Assembly: GCF_017349075.1 (NCBI RefSeq)
Contig: NZ_JAFMOF010000001.1
Coordinates: 1,736,001 to 1,800,000, forward strand
Length of the DNA: 64,000 bases
Source: Streptomyces triculaminicus
GTDB taxonomy: Bacteria; Actinomycetota; Actinomycetes; Streptomycetales; Streptomycetaceae
Reading direction: 5' to 3'
The notes below the pieces were generated by a model. That model saw only the letters and a list, made by a program, of their open reading frames with translations. It did not search any database and had not been told where the DNA came from. Positions 41,576-50,985 of the stretch are shown here, piece by piece; the stretch's first letter is position 1, and each line of letters starts with the position of its first letter. Made by a program: the position numbers and the translations under genes.

Positions 41576-42310
41576 ATGAGCCCCGCCGAGCACGGCGACC
41601 AGCCCGCCCGCATCCTGATCGTGGACGACGAGCCCGCCGTCCGCGAGGCGCTGCGCCGCAGCCTCGTGTTCGAGGGCTACGCGACGGAGTCCGCCGTCGA
41701 CGGGCTGGACGCGGTCGAGAAGGTGGGGACGTACGACCCGGAGCTGATCGTCCTGGACGTGCTGATGCCGCGCATGGACGGCCTCACCGCCGCCCGGCGG
41801 CTGCGCGCCTCCGGGGTGACCGTGCCGATCCTGATGCTGACCGCACGCGACACCGTGGGGGACCGGGTCACCGGACTCGACGCCGGCGCCGACGACTACC
41901 TGGTCAAGCCCTTCGACCTGGACGAGCTGCTGGCCCGCATCCGCGCCCTGCTGCGCCGCAGCTCCTACGCGGCGCCCGCCCAGGCCACGGCCGACGCCCG
42001 GACGCTCGCCTACGCCGACCTGCGCATGGACCTGGCGACCCGCGAGGTGACGCGCGGCGAACGCCCGGTGGGGCTGACGCGCACGGAGTTCACGCTGCTG
42101 GAGCTGTTCATGGCCCACCCCCGGCAGGTGCTGACCAGGGAGCAGATCCTGAAGTCGGTGTGGGGCTTCGAGTTCGAGCCCTCGTCCAATTCGCTGGACG
42201 TGTACGTGATGTACCTGCGCCGCAAGACGGAGGCGGGTGGGGAACCGAGGCTGGTGCACACCGTGCGCGGGGTGGGATACGTCCTACGAGCGGACGGCGG
42301 AGCCGAATGA
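41576..42310 (+). CDS. OmpR-family response regulator
   Basis: The 244-residue protein has a normal receiver domain (ILIVDDEP, phosphoacceptor Asp in [27 protein letters not shown]) and a C-terminal winged helix ([15 protein letters not shown] region). I take the ATG at 41576, behind GTGAGG. 41549 is also in frame. Its stop overlaps the histidine kinase start as ATGA. It probably acts with that kinase and may regulate the upstream protease. Confidence 0.92.
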   Translation: MSPAEHGDQPARILIVDDEPAVREALRRSLVFEGYATESAVDGLDAVEKVGTYDPELIVLDVLMPRMDGLTAARRLRASGVTVPILMLTARDTVGDRVTGLDAGADDYLVKPFDLDELLARIRALLRRSSYAAPAQATADARTLAYADLRMDLATREVTRGERPVGLTRTEFTLLELFMAHPRQVLTREQILKSVWGFEFEPSSNSLDVYVMYLRRKTEAGGEPRLVHTVRGVGYVLRADGGAE

Positions 42311-43701
42311 TCACGAGATTCCGGCGGCTGCCGCTGCGCTCGCGGCTGGCGCTGCTGACCGCCGCCGCCGTGGCCGTCGCGGTCGCCGTCGCGGCCATCG
42401 CGTGCTGGCTGGTCACCCGGCAGGAGCTGGAGCACCAGCGGGACACGACGCTGACCAGCGTGCGGGCGGACGACACCACCGTGAAGGGGCTGCTGCGCAG
42501 CTGCGGCACCGCGCCCACCGGCCCGTCCGCCCTCTTCCGCCCCTACACGGTGCAGATCATCACGAGCGAGGGCTTCATCTGCAGCACGGTCGGCACCTCC
42601 CCGATCAAGGTGGAGGCCGACGACCTCCTCGTCGCCCGGCAGCAGCGGGGGCAGGCGCTGCACGACGCCCGGGCGGACGACGGCACCTCGATGCGCGTCG
42701 CCACGTCCCCGGGCCCGGTGCCCGGCACCGCCGTGTCCATCGCGCAGCCGCTCAGCGAGATCGACCGGCCGCTGAACGCGCTGGCCATCGTGCTGGCGGC
42801 GGTGGCCGGGTTCGGGGCCCTGGGGGCCGCGACGGCCGGACTGTGGGTCGCCCGGGCCGGGCTCAAGCCCGTGGACCGGCTCACCGGCGCCGTCGAGCAC
42901 ATCGCGCGCACGGAGGACCTGGCCGTCCGCATCCCCGTCGAGGGCGAGGACGAGATCGCGCGGCTCTCGGCGTCCTTCAACGCCATGACCGCCGCCCTCG
43001 CCTCCTCGCGCGACCGCCAGCAGCAGCTCATCGCGGACGCCGGGCACGAACTGCGCACCCCGCTGACGTCGCTGCGGACGAACATCGACCTGCTGGTGCG
43101 GAGCGAGGCGACCGGCCGGGCGATCCCGGCGGAGGACCGCAAGGAGCTGCTGGAGAGCGTCACGGCGCAGATGGCCGAGCTGGCCGGACTGATCGGCGAC
43201 CTGCAGGAACTGTCCCGCCCGGACGGCCCGAGCGGCGGCGGCCCGCTGCAGGTGATCGCGCTGCACGAGGCCGTCGGGCGGGCGCTGGGCCGGGCGCGGC
43301 TGCGGGCCGCCGGAGCGGACCTGTCGATCGACGCGGAGCTCGGCAGCTGGTACGTACGCGCCGAACCGGCCGCGCTGGAGCGGGCGGTGGTCAACCTCCT
43401 GGACAACGCCGTGAAGTTCAGCTCTCCGGGTGGTGTGATCGAGGTGCGCCTGGTGAATGGTGAACTGACCGTTCGCGACCACGGACCGGGCATTCCGGCC
43501 GACGAACTCCCGCACGTGTTCGACCGTTTCTGGCGCTCGCCGACCGCCCGCAGCCTGCCCGGCAGCGGCCTGGGCCTGGCCATCGTCGCCCATACGGTCC
43601 GGCAGGCGGGCGGCGAGGTCACGCTGGCCCCGGCCGAGGACGGCGGCACCATCGCCTCCGTCCGGCTGCCGGGCGCGGCGACGGAGCCGCCCCGGCTGTG
43701 A
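42307..43701 (+). CDS. Sensor histidine kinase
   Basis: The 464-residue kinase has two transmembrane helices (about residues 15-37 and 155-178) flanking an extracellular sensor of about 115 residues with two cysteines. A HAMP domain follows, with an H-box ([13 protein letters not shown]), an N-box ([10 protein letters not shown]), G1 (DHGPGIP) and G2 (GSGLGLAIV). The start overlaps the response regulator stop. The signal is unknown. The gene order protease-regulator-kinase suggests an envelope signal. Confidence 0.92.
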   Translation: MITRFRRLPLRSRLALLTAAAVAVAVAVAAIACWLVTRQELEHQRDTTLTSVRADDTTVKGLLRSCGTAPTGPSALFRPYTVQIITSEGFICSTVGTSPIKVEADDLLVARQQRGQALHDARADDGTSMRVATSPGPVPGTAVSIAQPLSEIDRPLNALAIVLAAVAGFGALGAATAGLWVARAGLKPVDRLTGAVEHIARTEDLAVRIPVEGEDEIARLSASFNAMTAALASSRDRQQQLIADAGHELRTPLTSLRTNIDLLVRSEATGRAIPAEDRKELLESVTAQMAELAGLIGDLQELSRPDGPSGGGPLQVIALHEAVGRALGRARLRAAGADLSIDAELGSWYVRAEPAALERAVVNLLDNAVKFSSPGGVIEVRLVNGELTVRDHGPGIPADELPHVFDRFWRSPTARSLPGSGLGLAIVAHTVRQAGGEVTLAPAEDGGTIASVRLPGAATEPPRL

Positions 43702-43718
43702 GCCGTGGCGTTCTGGTC

Positions 43719-44982
43719 TTATGAGCCGATCGGCAGCCCGGCGGCCGTCAGCTCCACCCGGATGCCGTCACGCTGCACCGTCACCGCGTGCAGGTGCAGG
43801 TCGTCGGCCTGTTTCGGGAGGCGGAAGGACAGCGCGAGCCGGTCGGCGAGCGCGGGCGGCTGGAGACGGGTCAGGGCGGTGATCAACTGCGGGTCGATGC
43901 CGAGCCGTTCCAGCAGCCAGGGGTTGTCGAGCACCACGTCGACGAGATTGACCTTCGTGAGCCGCTCGACGAAGCGCGGCGCGCCCGTCAGCTCGTGCAG
44001 CCGCTCCTCGCTGCGCAGGGCGAGGGCGACGTCCTCCTCGCTCACCCCGAGCCGGGCGGCGATGGCCGGCACGGACAGCAGCGCCTTCACTCGGGCGGCG
44101 TCGCGGCTGAGGAGCTCGGCCGCCTCGGGGTGCAGGGTGAGCGTGCGGCCCTCGCCCGGACCGGGCCGGTAGGTGGCGACGCGGGGGAGGTCCAGGCTCA
44201 TGTCATCGACGGCGGTGGAGACGGCCCGGTCGCCGTCGCGCCGCAGCCGGGCCCGGGCCCGCAGGACCAGATCCTGCCCGGCGACGGACAGCCGCCCCTT
44301 GGCGCCGATGGTGTTGCCGCCGAGGTCGCTGAATCTGACCTGGGAGGCGCCGAGCTCGCGGTTCATGTCGTCGAAGGCCAGCAGGACGTTGCCCTCGAGC
44401 CGGCCGACGACGGCCCCGTGGATGCCGGCCGGCAGGCTGCCGGTGAGCCGGATGTCGCGGGCGCTCGCCCGCACCTTGGCGAGCGAGACCCGGTCGGCGG
44501 CGACGTCGGGGACGGTGACGTCGACCTGCCGCAGGCGCTTGGTCAGCACCTGGGTGAGGAAGGGGAACCCCCGGATGTCCACCTGCGGCTGGGCCTCGAG
44601 GTGCAGCGCCTGCTGCAGCTTCTGCTGGGCCTTCTTCTCGGCGTACATCACCGCGCAGCGGTCCGCGAGGAGGAGGAAGGCGGTGCCGAAGAGGAGGGCG
44701 AGGAGGAGCTTGGTGGCCCGGCGGTAGGTCCGCAGGGGGCTGGGCGGGCGGCCTCGGCCGCGACCGCGGCGTTGTCTGCGGGCGGCGTGCCGGCGGGGGC
44801 GGGGCGCCGGCGGCGGTGACGGTGGCCGGGGGTGGTCCGGGGACCGGTTCGAGGACCGGATCGGCGACTTCGTCGAGTAAGAGGGGCGGTTCGACGGGTT
44901 GCTCGTACTCGGGGTCGGCGAATGACACCAGGTCATCGTGGTGGCCGGTGGGGTGGGCGGATATGCCGGTGGGGGTCCGCAT
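43719..44982 (-). CDS. LmeA-like DUF2993 protein, apparently frameshifted near its N terminus
   Basis: The DUF2993 body is in one frame from about 44790 down to 43719. It has a membrane anchor (KLLLALLFGTAFLLLA), the VDIRGFPFLTQV motif and a normal C terminus. No plausible start lies near that frame's beginning. Upstream, a different frame looks coding: it starts at the ATG at 44982 (MRTPTGISAHP), has an acidic region (LVSFADPEYEQPVEPPLL), and runs into the same place. The two frames would join by skipping one base within the C-rich tract at about 44790-44815. This is either a real indel or a sequencing error in a homopolymer. The upstream frame includes a TTA leucine codon. Confidence 0.6.
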
Positions 44983-45160
44983 CGCTCTATCCCAACACGG
45001 CGAATGCCCTCGAACGCAAGGGTTACTCCCGGTACTTGCGGATTACTTGCACCGGTTCGAACGTGCGTCTTAGCATCAATACGAGCAAAAAGCGGGGCGG
45101 TTTTCGGCCGTTGGGCCGGTGTTTTCCCCCTCCGCCGACCGGGCCCTCTAGCGTGGCCCC

Positions 45161-45322
45161 ATGACACGCGCTCGGGGGAGTCGCGACGACCACGCGACAT
45201 GTGCGGCGGCGGTGGGCCCGAATGAAGGCTCGAATGTGCTCGAATCTCTGCGCGAGCACCCCATAGGATTCCACATCAAGATCAATAACTCGCGAACGCC
45301 GTTGTCGCCCGAATCGTCGTAG
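45161..45322 (+). CDS. Possible leaderless 53-residue small protein
   Basis: This is the only candidate gene in the 387-base gap 44983-45369. The ATG at 45161 lies six bases after a TAGCGT -10-like element (45149-45154), the spacing seen for leaderless genes in this window. The product begins MTRARGSRDD and ends NNSRTPLSPESS, with no recognised motif. Codon usage is less GC-biased at third positions than in neighbours and no -35 is obvious, so it may not be a gene. The rest of the gap shows only short AT-richer stretches upstream of the LmeA-like gene. Confidence 0.3.
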   Translation: MTRARGSRDDHATCAAAVGPNEGSNVLESLREHPIGFHIKINNSRTPLSPESS

Positions 45323-45369
45323 ACCCCGACGAGGCGGGCCGGGACGGCGGCGCAGGGGAGGGAATCCTG

Positions 45370-45801
45370 ATGACGTCATCCCGTTTCGGTCGTCGCGCCG
45401 CGGGCGCCGCGGCCGCCGTCGTCCTGGCCGGCGCCGCCGCGCTGACCAGCGCGTCTCCGGCTGCCGCCAAGGGCTACGACCTGGCGTTCGACAGCGGCTC
45501 GCCGACCGGACAGAACGCCCTGGCGGCGAAGGTCACATACTCGTGCGACGAGCACAACGACAACGCGCTCGTCGTCAACGCCACCAAGCTCAACGTCACC
45601 GGCCACGACGAGTCGAACGCCGCCGGACTCATCAAGGCCGACAAGCTCACCTGCGACTACACCCGCCACAGCACCACGGTGACGCTGCGCACGCAGACCG
45701 GCTCGCGGTTCGCGAAGGGCGACCGGGTGAAGTTCACCGTCTTCTACTTCGACGGCGACGGCTTCATCTCCTTCAAGCAGGACAAGGTCGTCGCCCTCTA
45801 G
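45370..45801 (+). CDS. Small secreted protein of unknown function
   Basis: The 143-residue product has a clear signal peptide (cleavage near SPAAA-KG at residue 33) and a mature domain of about 110 residues with two cysteines (SCDEH, TCDYT). These could form a disulfide in a small beta-rich fold. I recognise no family. The ATG at 45370 follows GGGAGGGAA. The gene is monocistronic and converges with the EamA transporter gene. Confidence 0.75.
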   Translation: MTSSRFGRRAAGAAAAVVLAGAAALTSASPAAAKGYDLAFDSGSPTGQNALAAKVTYSCDEHNDNALVVNATKLNVTGHDESNAAGLIKADKLTCDYTRHSTTVTLRTQTGSRFAKGDRVKFTVFYFDGDGFISFKQDKVVAL

Positions 45802-45844
45802 CCGTCGCCCTGTCGCCATGGGCGGGCGGTTCCGGGCGATTCGC

Positions 45845-46753
45845 TCACCGTTTGCCCGTACGCACCGCGCCCGCGCTCGCCGTGACCACCATGGCGATCG
45901 CGGCGCACTGCGGCAGCGACAACCCCTGGCCCAGCACCAGATAGCCCGCCAGCGCGGCGACGGCCGGCGCCAGGGCCGTCAGCACCGCGAACGTCGCGGT
46001 GGGCAGCCGACGCAGGGCGAGCAGCTCCAGGGCGTAGGGCACGCCCGAACTCATCACCGCGATCGCCAGGCCCAGGCCGAGCACCGCCGGTTCCAGCAGC
46101 GTCCCGCCCGATGTGCCGGCACCGAGCGGCAGGGCGACCAGCGCGGCCACGGTCATCGCGATCGCCAGACCGTCCAGCCGCGGGAAGCGGGCGCCCGCAC
46201 GGGCGTTGAGCACGATGTACGCCGCCCACATCGCCCCCGCGCCCAGCGCGAAGGCCACACCCCCGGCGTTGAGCTCGCCGAAGCCGCCGCGGCCCAGCAG
46301 GAAGACCCCGGCCAGTGCGAGGGCCGCCCACAGCAGGCCGGCGACGCGGCGCGAGGCGACGACCGACAGCAGCAGCGGCCCGAGCACCTCCAGGGTGACC
46401 GCCGCCCCCAGCGGGATACGGTCGATCGCCTGGTAGAAGAGGATGTTCATGCCGCCGAGGGCCAGGCCGAACGCGCCGGCCACCGCCCAGTCCGCGCGCG
46501 AGTACCCCCGCAGCCGGGGCCGGGTGACGACCAGCAGCACCAACGCGGCCAGCGTCACCCGCAGCGCGACCGTGCCGAGCGCCCCTGCCCGCGGGAACAG
46601 CAGCGCGGCGAACGCCGACCCGAACTGGACGGACACCGTCCCGGCCAGGACGAGGCCGACGCCGCCGAGCGTGCCGCGCCCGGCTGCATGGCGAAGGACG
46701 ACGGGCGCTGCCGCCGTCGCGGAGGAGGTGGGTGCGTGCGCGGTGGATGTCAT
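45845..46753 (-). CDS. EamA-family (RhtA-like) drug/metabolite exporter
   Basis: This 302-residue ten-helix transporter has two EamA repeats (VALRVTLAALVLLVV and SSGVPYALELLALRRLPTATF regions). The best-known relative, RhtA, exports threonine and homoserine, but the substrate here is unknown. It is divergent from a LysR-type regulator with a 69-base shared promoter region, the classic arrangement of an exporter and its sensor. Confidence 0.85.
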   Translation of the reverse strand: MTSTAHAPTSSATAAAPVVLRHAAGRGTLGGVGLVLAGTVSVQFGSAFAALLFPRAGALGTVALRVTLAALVLLVVTRPRLRGYSRADWAVAGAFGLALGGMNILFYQAIDRIPLGAAVTLEVLGPLLLSVVASRRVAGLLWAALALAGVFLLGRGGFGELNAGGVAFALGAGAMWAAYIVLNARAGARFPRLDGLAIAMTVAALVALPLGAGTSGGTLLEPAVLGLGLAIAVMSSGVPYALELLALRRLPTATFAVLTALAPAVAALAGYLVLGQGLSLPQCAAIAMVVTASAGAVRTGKR

Positions 46754-46822
46754 GCCCCCACGCTAGAAACCCGGCCACGCCCGTGGGAAATGCCTCTTGC
46801 CGTGCGGTTATGCTTCCGAGGC

Positions 46823-47686
46823 ATGACCATCGAGCTGCGGCACCTGCGGGCCTTCCTCGCCATCGCCGAGGCGGGCACCATCACTCGCGCCGCTGCCCGC
46901 CTCCACCTCACCCAGCCGGCGCTCTCCCGCACCCTGCGCCAGCTCGAGGACCACCTGGGCGCCCGCCTCGTCGACCGCTCCACGCACCACCTCGAACTGA
47001 CCCCCGAAGGCCGCACCTTCCGCGGCCGGGCCCAAGCCGCCCTCTCCGCCGTCGAGACCGCCCTCGACCCCCGAGGGCTGACCAACCGGCCCCTGCGCCT
47101 GGGCCACACCTGGGCGGCGCTCGGCGACCATACCGTCCCCCTGCTGCGCCGCTGGGACGAGACGCACCCCGGCATCCCGCTGGAACTGCTCCGCGTCGAC
47201 GACCGCACGGCCGGTCTCACCCAGGGCAAGGTCGACGCGGCCCTGCTGCGCGGTGCGGTCACCTCGCCCGGGCTGCGCACCGAGCCGCTGCTGTCGGAGA
47301 CGCGGGTGGTGGTCATGCCGGCCGACAGCCCGCTGGCGGAGCTCCCCGAGGTCACCCTGGCGGACCTCGCCGACCGTCCGATCGCCCTCAACACCGTCTC
47401 CGGCACCACGACCATGGACCTCTGGCCGCCGGCGGCCCGGCCCGTCGCGACCATCGAGGTGACCAACACCGACGAGTGGCTCATGGTCATCGCCGCCGGC
47501 CGCGCCGTCGGGGTCTCCACGTCGGCCACCCCGAGCAACCACATGCACCCCTCGCTGGTCTACCGCCCGCTCGCGGACGCGCCGACCGTCCCCGTCGTCC
47601 TCGCCTGGCGCGAGGGGCTGGGACACCCGGCCCTCCCCGACCTGGTGGCCCTCGCCCACCGGATCCTCGCGACGGGAAAGCCCTGA
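46823..47686 (+). CDS. LysR-family transcriptional regulator
   Basis: The 287-residue protein has the N-terminal LysR helix-turn-helix (LRHLRAFLAIAEAGTITRAA) and a C-terminal effector-binding domain. The start is the ATG at 46823, and TATGCT at 46809-46814 gives a leaderless or nearly leaderless transcript. The shared promoter with the EamA gene contains ATGCCTC (46790-46796) and GAGGCAT (46818-46824) as an inverted repeat. It likely regulates the divergent exporter. Confidence 0.88.
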   Translation: MTIELRHLRAFLAIAEAGTITRAAARLHLTQPALSRTLRQLEDHLGARLVDRSTHHLELTPEGRTFRGRAQAALSAVETALDPRGLTNRPLRLGHTWAALGDHTVPLLRRWDETHPGIPLELLRVDDRTAGLTQGKVDAALLRGAVTSPGLRTEPLLSETRVVVMPADSPLAELPEVTLADLADRPIALNTVSGTTTMDLWPPAARPVATIEVTNTDEWLMVIAAGRAVGVSTSATPSNHMHPSLVYRPLADAPTVPVVLAWREGLGHPALPDLVALAHRILATGKP

Positions 47687-47723
47687 GCCCTTTGTGGCGG
47701 TGGCGCGTTGTCGTGGTGGCGCG

Positions 47724-48620
47724 CTACCAGCGCAGGGCGGTGAAGTCGACGGGCTGGGGCTCGAGCGCCTGGGTGCGCGCCGTCAGGCCTCGCAGCCGCC
47801 GGGCCATCTCCGGCGCGGGCAGCCGCTTGCGGTCGCCGTGGCCCGGCAGTACCCACTCGAAGCGCAGCCTCTCGGCCGTACGGGCCAGGGAGGCGGCGAG
47901 CTCCGTGATCGAGTACCAGACCACGCTCTCCGCCACCTCCAGGTCGCCCGTCGTACGCGACCAGTAGAAGCTGTCGCCGGTGAAGCAGTACCGCTCGTCG
48001 GCCACGTAGAGCACGCTGCCGAGCGTGTGCCCCGGGAGCGGGTGGACCACCACCCCCTCGGCGATCTCGACGGGATCGGTCCCGCGCAGAACGTGGTCGG
48101 CGTCGGGGGACGCGTCGAGGTCGCCCTCATGGATCCACAGCCGGGCGCCGAACCGGTCCGCGTACTGGCGTCCGTGCGCCGCGTGGTCCCGGTGGGTGAG
48201 CAGGACGTCGGTGACGGGCCCGGCGCTCGCCGCCTCGTAGCGGTCCGCCAGGGCGGCGCTCCAGCGCGGGGTGTCGATCATCATCGTGGTGCCGGACGGC
48301 CGCCGCAGCAGATACGCGTTCGCGGCGGCGGTGTGGGGCGAGTTGTGCCCGCAGAGGGAGACGGTGTCGTCGAGGGCGAGGGGGAACGGGTCCAGGGCGG
48401 GGTCGAGGCGGTGTTCGGTGTGGCGGATGGAACGGGTGTGGCAGGCGTACGCCGCCGTGTGCAACTGCCGCACCTCCTCCTCGGTGCGCGGCTGACGGAC
48501 CACTTCGGCGCGCCCGTCCACCTCCGCGATGAGGTCCGGCGCGAGCTGCCGGGCGACGTCGCAGTTGGTGCAGCGGGAGTCGACGTACCAGCCGGTGGCC
48601 GGGGCTGACTCGATGTTCAC
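47724..48620 (-). CDS. MBL-fold metallo-hydrolase with N-terminal Cys-rich domain
   Basis: The 298-residue protein has an N-terminal section of about 75 residues with CTNCD and a later ACHTRS. It resembles a small ferredoxin-like domain, followed by a metallo-beta-lactamase domain with THRDHAAHG (HxDHxxH variant), PGHTLGS, TGDSFYWS and LPGHGD. The start is the GTG at 48620, with AGGAGGAGC upstream. The substrate is unknown. An iron-sulfur cluster in the N-terminal part is only a suggestion. Confidence 0.8.
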   Translation of the reverse strand: MNIESAPATGWYVDSRCTNCDVARQLAPDLIAEVDGRAEVVRQPRTEEEVRQLHTAAYACHTRSIRHTEHRLDPALDPFPLALDDTVSLCGHNSPHTAAANAYLLRRPSGTTMMIDTPRWSAALADRYEAASAGPVTDVLLTHRDHAAHGRQYADRFGARLWIHEGDLDASPDADHVLRGTDPVEIAEGVVVHPLPGHTLGSVLYVADERYCFTGDSFYWSRTTGDLEVAESVVWYSITELAASLARTAERLRFEWVLPGHGDRKRLPAPEMARRLRGLTARTQALEPQPVDFTALRW

Positions 48621-48773
48621 GGGAAGCTCCTCCTCGGCGTGCGGGTCGCGTGGTGGCCGCACGCACCACTCAGTGATAACTCCCGCCGTCCGCAAAGAGG
48701 AAGAGCCGCCCGCCTTGTGCTTTACGCCCCGATCGTCTCTCTCCGATCGGCCGCGATCAGCCCGGGCTGCCGG

Positions 48774-49163
48774 TCAGGCGCCGGCCGGGGTCACCCATTC
48801 GACGAGCTCGACCACGACTCCGTTGGGGTCGGTGACCAGGAAGAGCCGCTCGCCCCAGGGCTCCTCGCGCAGCGGCATCGTGATGGTGACGCCCTCGGCG
48901 CGCAGCCGGCGCTCCTGCTCCTCGATGTCGGTCACGGTGAACACCACGATCAGGCCGGAGGCGCGCTGGTCGCGCTGCTCGACGGGCAGTACGGGTATGC
49001 CGCGCCGCAGCAGGACCAGGTCGACGGCCGTGTCCTCGCGGGACAGCGAGACGAAGCCGTCCGCGGCCATGACCTCCGCATAGCCGAAGTGCGTGATGAA
49101 GAAGTCCCGGGAGGCGGCCACGTCGTCGACGGTCAGGGACACGGCGGAAGCGGTGATGTTCAT
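48774..49163 (-). CDS. VOC-family (glyoxalase-like) protein
   Basis: This 129-residue protein has two beta-alpha-beta-beta-beta repeats of the vicinal-oxygen-chelate fold. The second carries the usual FLVTDPNGVVVELVEW ending with the metal-binding Glu. Members include glyoxalases, dioxygenases and antibiotic-binding proteins. It diverges from a TetR-type regulator with shared operator-like repeats, so it is probably the regulator's target. Confidence 0.82.
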   Translation of the reverse strand: MNITASAVSLTVDDVAASRDFFITHFGYAEVMAADGFVSLSREDTAVDLVLLRRGIPVLPVEQRDQRASGLIVVFTVTDIEEQERRLRAEGVTITMPLREEPWGERLFLVTDPNGVVVELVEWVTPAGA

Positions 49164-49195
49164 GGGGCTCCTCGGATTCGTGCACGCTGAGCAAA

Positions 49196-49264
49196 CTTGC
49201 TACCGACGTAAACTTAAGCCAAGCGCAGTGGGTGCGTCAAGCGAAAAGATACGTCGGATGTAAG
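49196..49264. promoter_or_regulatory. Paired operator-like repeats between VOC and TetR genes
   Basis: TACGTCGGATGTAAG (49250-49264, plus) and TACGTCGGTAGCAAG (49210-49196, minus) agree at 12 of 15 positions and face each other across the divergent promoter region. The plus-strand copy is itself an imperfect palindrome (TACRTCSGAYGTA). They are good candidates for the binding sites of the adjacent TetR protein. Confidence 0.55.
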
Positions 49265-49272
49265 ATTTCTCC

Positions 49273-49914
49273 ATGCGCAGCGAACCCATGGGCCTCCGGG
49301 AGTCCAAGAAGCAGGAGACCCGGCAGTCGATCTCCGCTCACGCGACCAGGCTCTTCATCGAGCAGGGCTTCGAGAGCACCACCATCGCCGAGATCGCCGC
49401 CGCGGCCCGGGTCGCGAAGAAGACCGTCACCAACTACTTCCCGCGCAAGGAGGACCTGGCCCTCGACCACCACGAGGAGTTCGTGACGAGCCTGGCCCAG
49501 GCCGTCGCCGACCGCGACCCCGGCGAATCGGCGCTGGACTCGCTGCGCCGCGCCTTCGACGGCGCCGTCCAGGACCAGGACCCCGTCGCGGGCTTCGCCG
49601 GCCCCGACTTCTCCCGCATGATCGCCGACAGCCCGACCCTCACGGCACGGGTTCGCGACCTCCACGACCAACGCGAGGAAGCCCTCGCCCAGGCCCTGGC
49701 GGCCGCCACCGGCGCCGACCCCGGCGACATCGTCCCCAGGGCCGCGGCGGCCCAACTCGGCGCCGCTCACCGGGTCCTGTTCCAGCGGATCCAGGAACTC
49801 ACCCTCGCCGGGTGCGACAACGCCCGGATCGCCGTCCACGTCGCCGCGGACGCCGCCCGGGTCTTCGGGCTCCTCGAGCCGTCCCTCGCCCACTACGCCA
49901 CCCGGGCCGAGTGA
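49273..49914 (+). CDS. TetR-family transcriptional regulator
   Basis: The 213-residue helical protein has an N-terminal TetR helix-turn-helix (TTIAEIAAAARVAKKTVTNY) and a variable ligand domain. It diverges from the VOC gene across a 109-base region holding two copies of a shared 15-base element. The likely role is repression of the VOC gene and itself, with an unknown inducer. Confidence 0.87.
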   Translation: MRSEPMGLRESKKQETRQSISAHATRLFIEQGFESTTIAEIAAAARVAKKTVTNYFPRKEDLALDHHEEFVTSLAQAVADRDPGESALDSLRRAFDGAVQDQDPVAGFAGPDFSRMIADSPTLTARVRDLHDQREEALAQALAAATGADPGDIVPRAAAAQLGAAHRVLFQRIQELTLAGCDNARIAVHVAADAARVFGLLEPSLAHYATRAE

Positions 49915-49955
49915 CCCGCCCGAGGCCGGAACGGCCCTGATCCCGCCCGGTTCCG

Positions 49956-50489
49956 CTACCTGCCCGGTTCCGGCCGGCCGAGCCGCTTCTCCAGCCAGGC
50001 CACGTCCCAGAATGCGCCGAACTTCCGCCCGACCTGCTCCATCACCCCGGCCGGGCGGAAACCGAATCGTTCGTGCAGTCGCATGGACGCCGCGTTGGGC
50101 TGGGTGATGCCCGCGTACGCCCGGTGGACGTCCTCGGTGGCGAGGGCCTCGAAAAGGGCGTCGTAGAGCAGACCGCCGAGGCCTCGGCCCGTATGGCCGG
50201 GGGCGAGGTAGACGCTGGTCTCGACCGACGTCTCGTAGGCCTGCTTGTCGCGGAAGGGGCCGCTCGTGGCGTAGCCGAGGACCGTGCCGGCCTCCTCGGC
50301 GACCAGGAGCCGGTGGCGGCCGGTCGCGGGGTGGGCGTCCAGCCATGCGCGGCGGGCGTCGACGTCGACGGGGGCGATGTCGAAGGTGACGGGCGTGTGG
50401 ACCACGTAGTGGTTGTAGATGCCGGTGAGGGCGACGAGGTCGTCGTACACCCCCGGCCGGACCCGTATCGCCGTCGTGCCGTCGCGCAT
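49956..50489 (-). CDS. GNAT acetyltransferase, phosphinothricin/methionine sulfone type
   Basis: The 177-residue GNAT protein has the pattern of the PAT/MnaT subfamily: IYNHYVVHTPVTFD near the N terminus and the acetyl-CoA loop ETSVYLAPGHTGRGLGGLLY. It closes with LHERFGFRPAGVMEQVGRKF. Members acetylate phosphinothricin or methionine sulfoximine/sulfone. Chromosomal copies in Streptomyces are often weak or of unknown substrate, so resistance should not be assumed. Confidence 0.83.
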   Translation of the reverse strand: MRDGTTAIRVRPGVYDDLVALTGIYNHYVVHTPVTFDIAPVDVDARRAWLDAHPATGRHRLLVAEEAGTVLGYATSGPFRDKQAYETSVETSVYLAPGHTGRGLGGLLYDALFEALATEDVHRAYAGITQPNAASMRLHERFGFRPAGVMEQVGRKFGAFWDVAWLEKRLGRPEPGR

Positions 50490-50567
50490 CGGTGCTCCCT
50501 TGCCCTCGTCCTGGCGCCGGACGCTACCGGGAGTCTGTTACGCGTACGTGTCGGACATCGCTGGCGG

Positions 50568-50768
50568 CTATCCGAGATCCAGCGGGTCCGGAAGCGAGAT
50601 CACCCGGCTGCCCGCCACGTCGAGATCGATGGTGCCGTCGGCGTGGGCGTCCACCAGGATCAGGTGGACGTCGACGTCGGCCTGGGCCGGTGCCGCCAGC
50701 ATGGCGCCGGCCACGCAGAGCAGGGCGGTGGCGGTGAGGGTGGTCAGGGCGCGGTGGAAGAGTTTCAT
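50568..50768 (-). CDS. Small secreted protein (66 aa)
   Basis: This short frame encodes a clear signal peptide (MKLFHRALTTLTATALL, cleavage near AQA-DV at residue 30) and a mature segment of only about 36 residues rich in Asp and hydrophobic residues. The start at 50768 is the only one that gives a signal peptide. No family is recognised. The 217 bases upstream to the next gene hold no other feature that I can support. Confidence 0.55.
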   Translation of the reverse strand: MKLFHRALTTLTATALLCVAGAMLAAPAQADVDVHLILVDAHADGTIDLDVAGSRVISLPDPLDLG

Positions 50769-50985
50769 GCGGTGCTCTCTACCGGCGTGGAACCCCTCCC
50801 AAGCCTCCTCCGCGCACGAGCGCCACCCCGCACCCCCACGCGCCCTGCCGCCACCCCTCCCCGCCCGGATCAGGCGTCGTCGCCCCGGAGCGACGCCGGG
50901 CGCGGTCGATTTGCCGGGGCGGGGATCCGTAGAAGACTGGAAGTGACGACCCGAGCGGTCGACCCGGGTGAGTTGGGGGGTCGAC

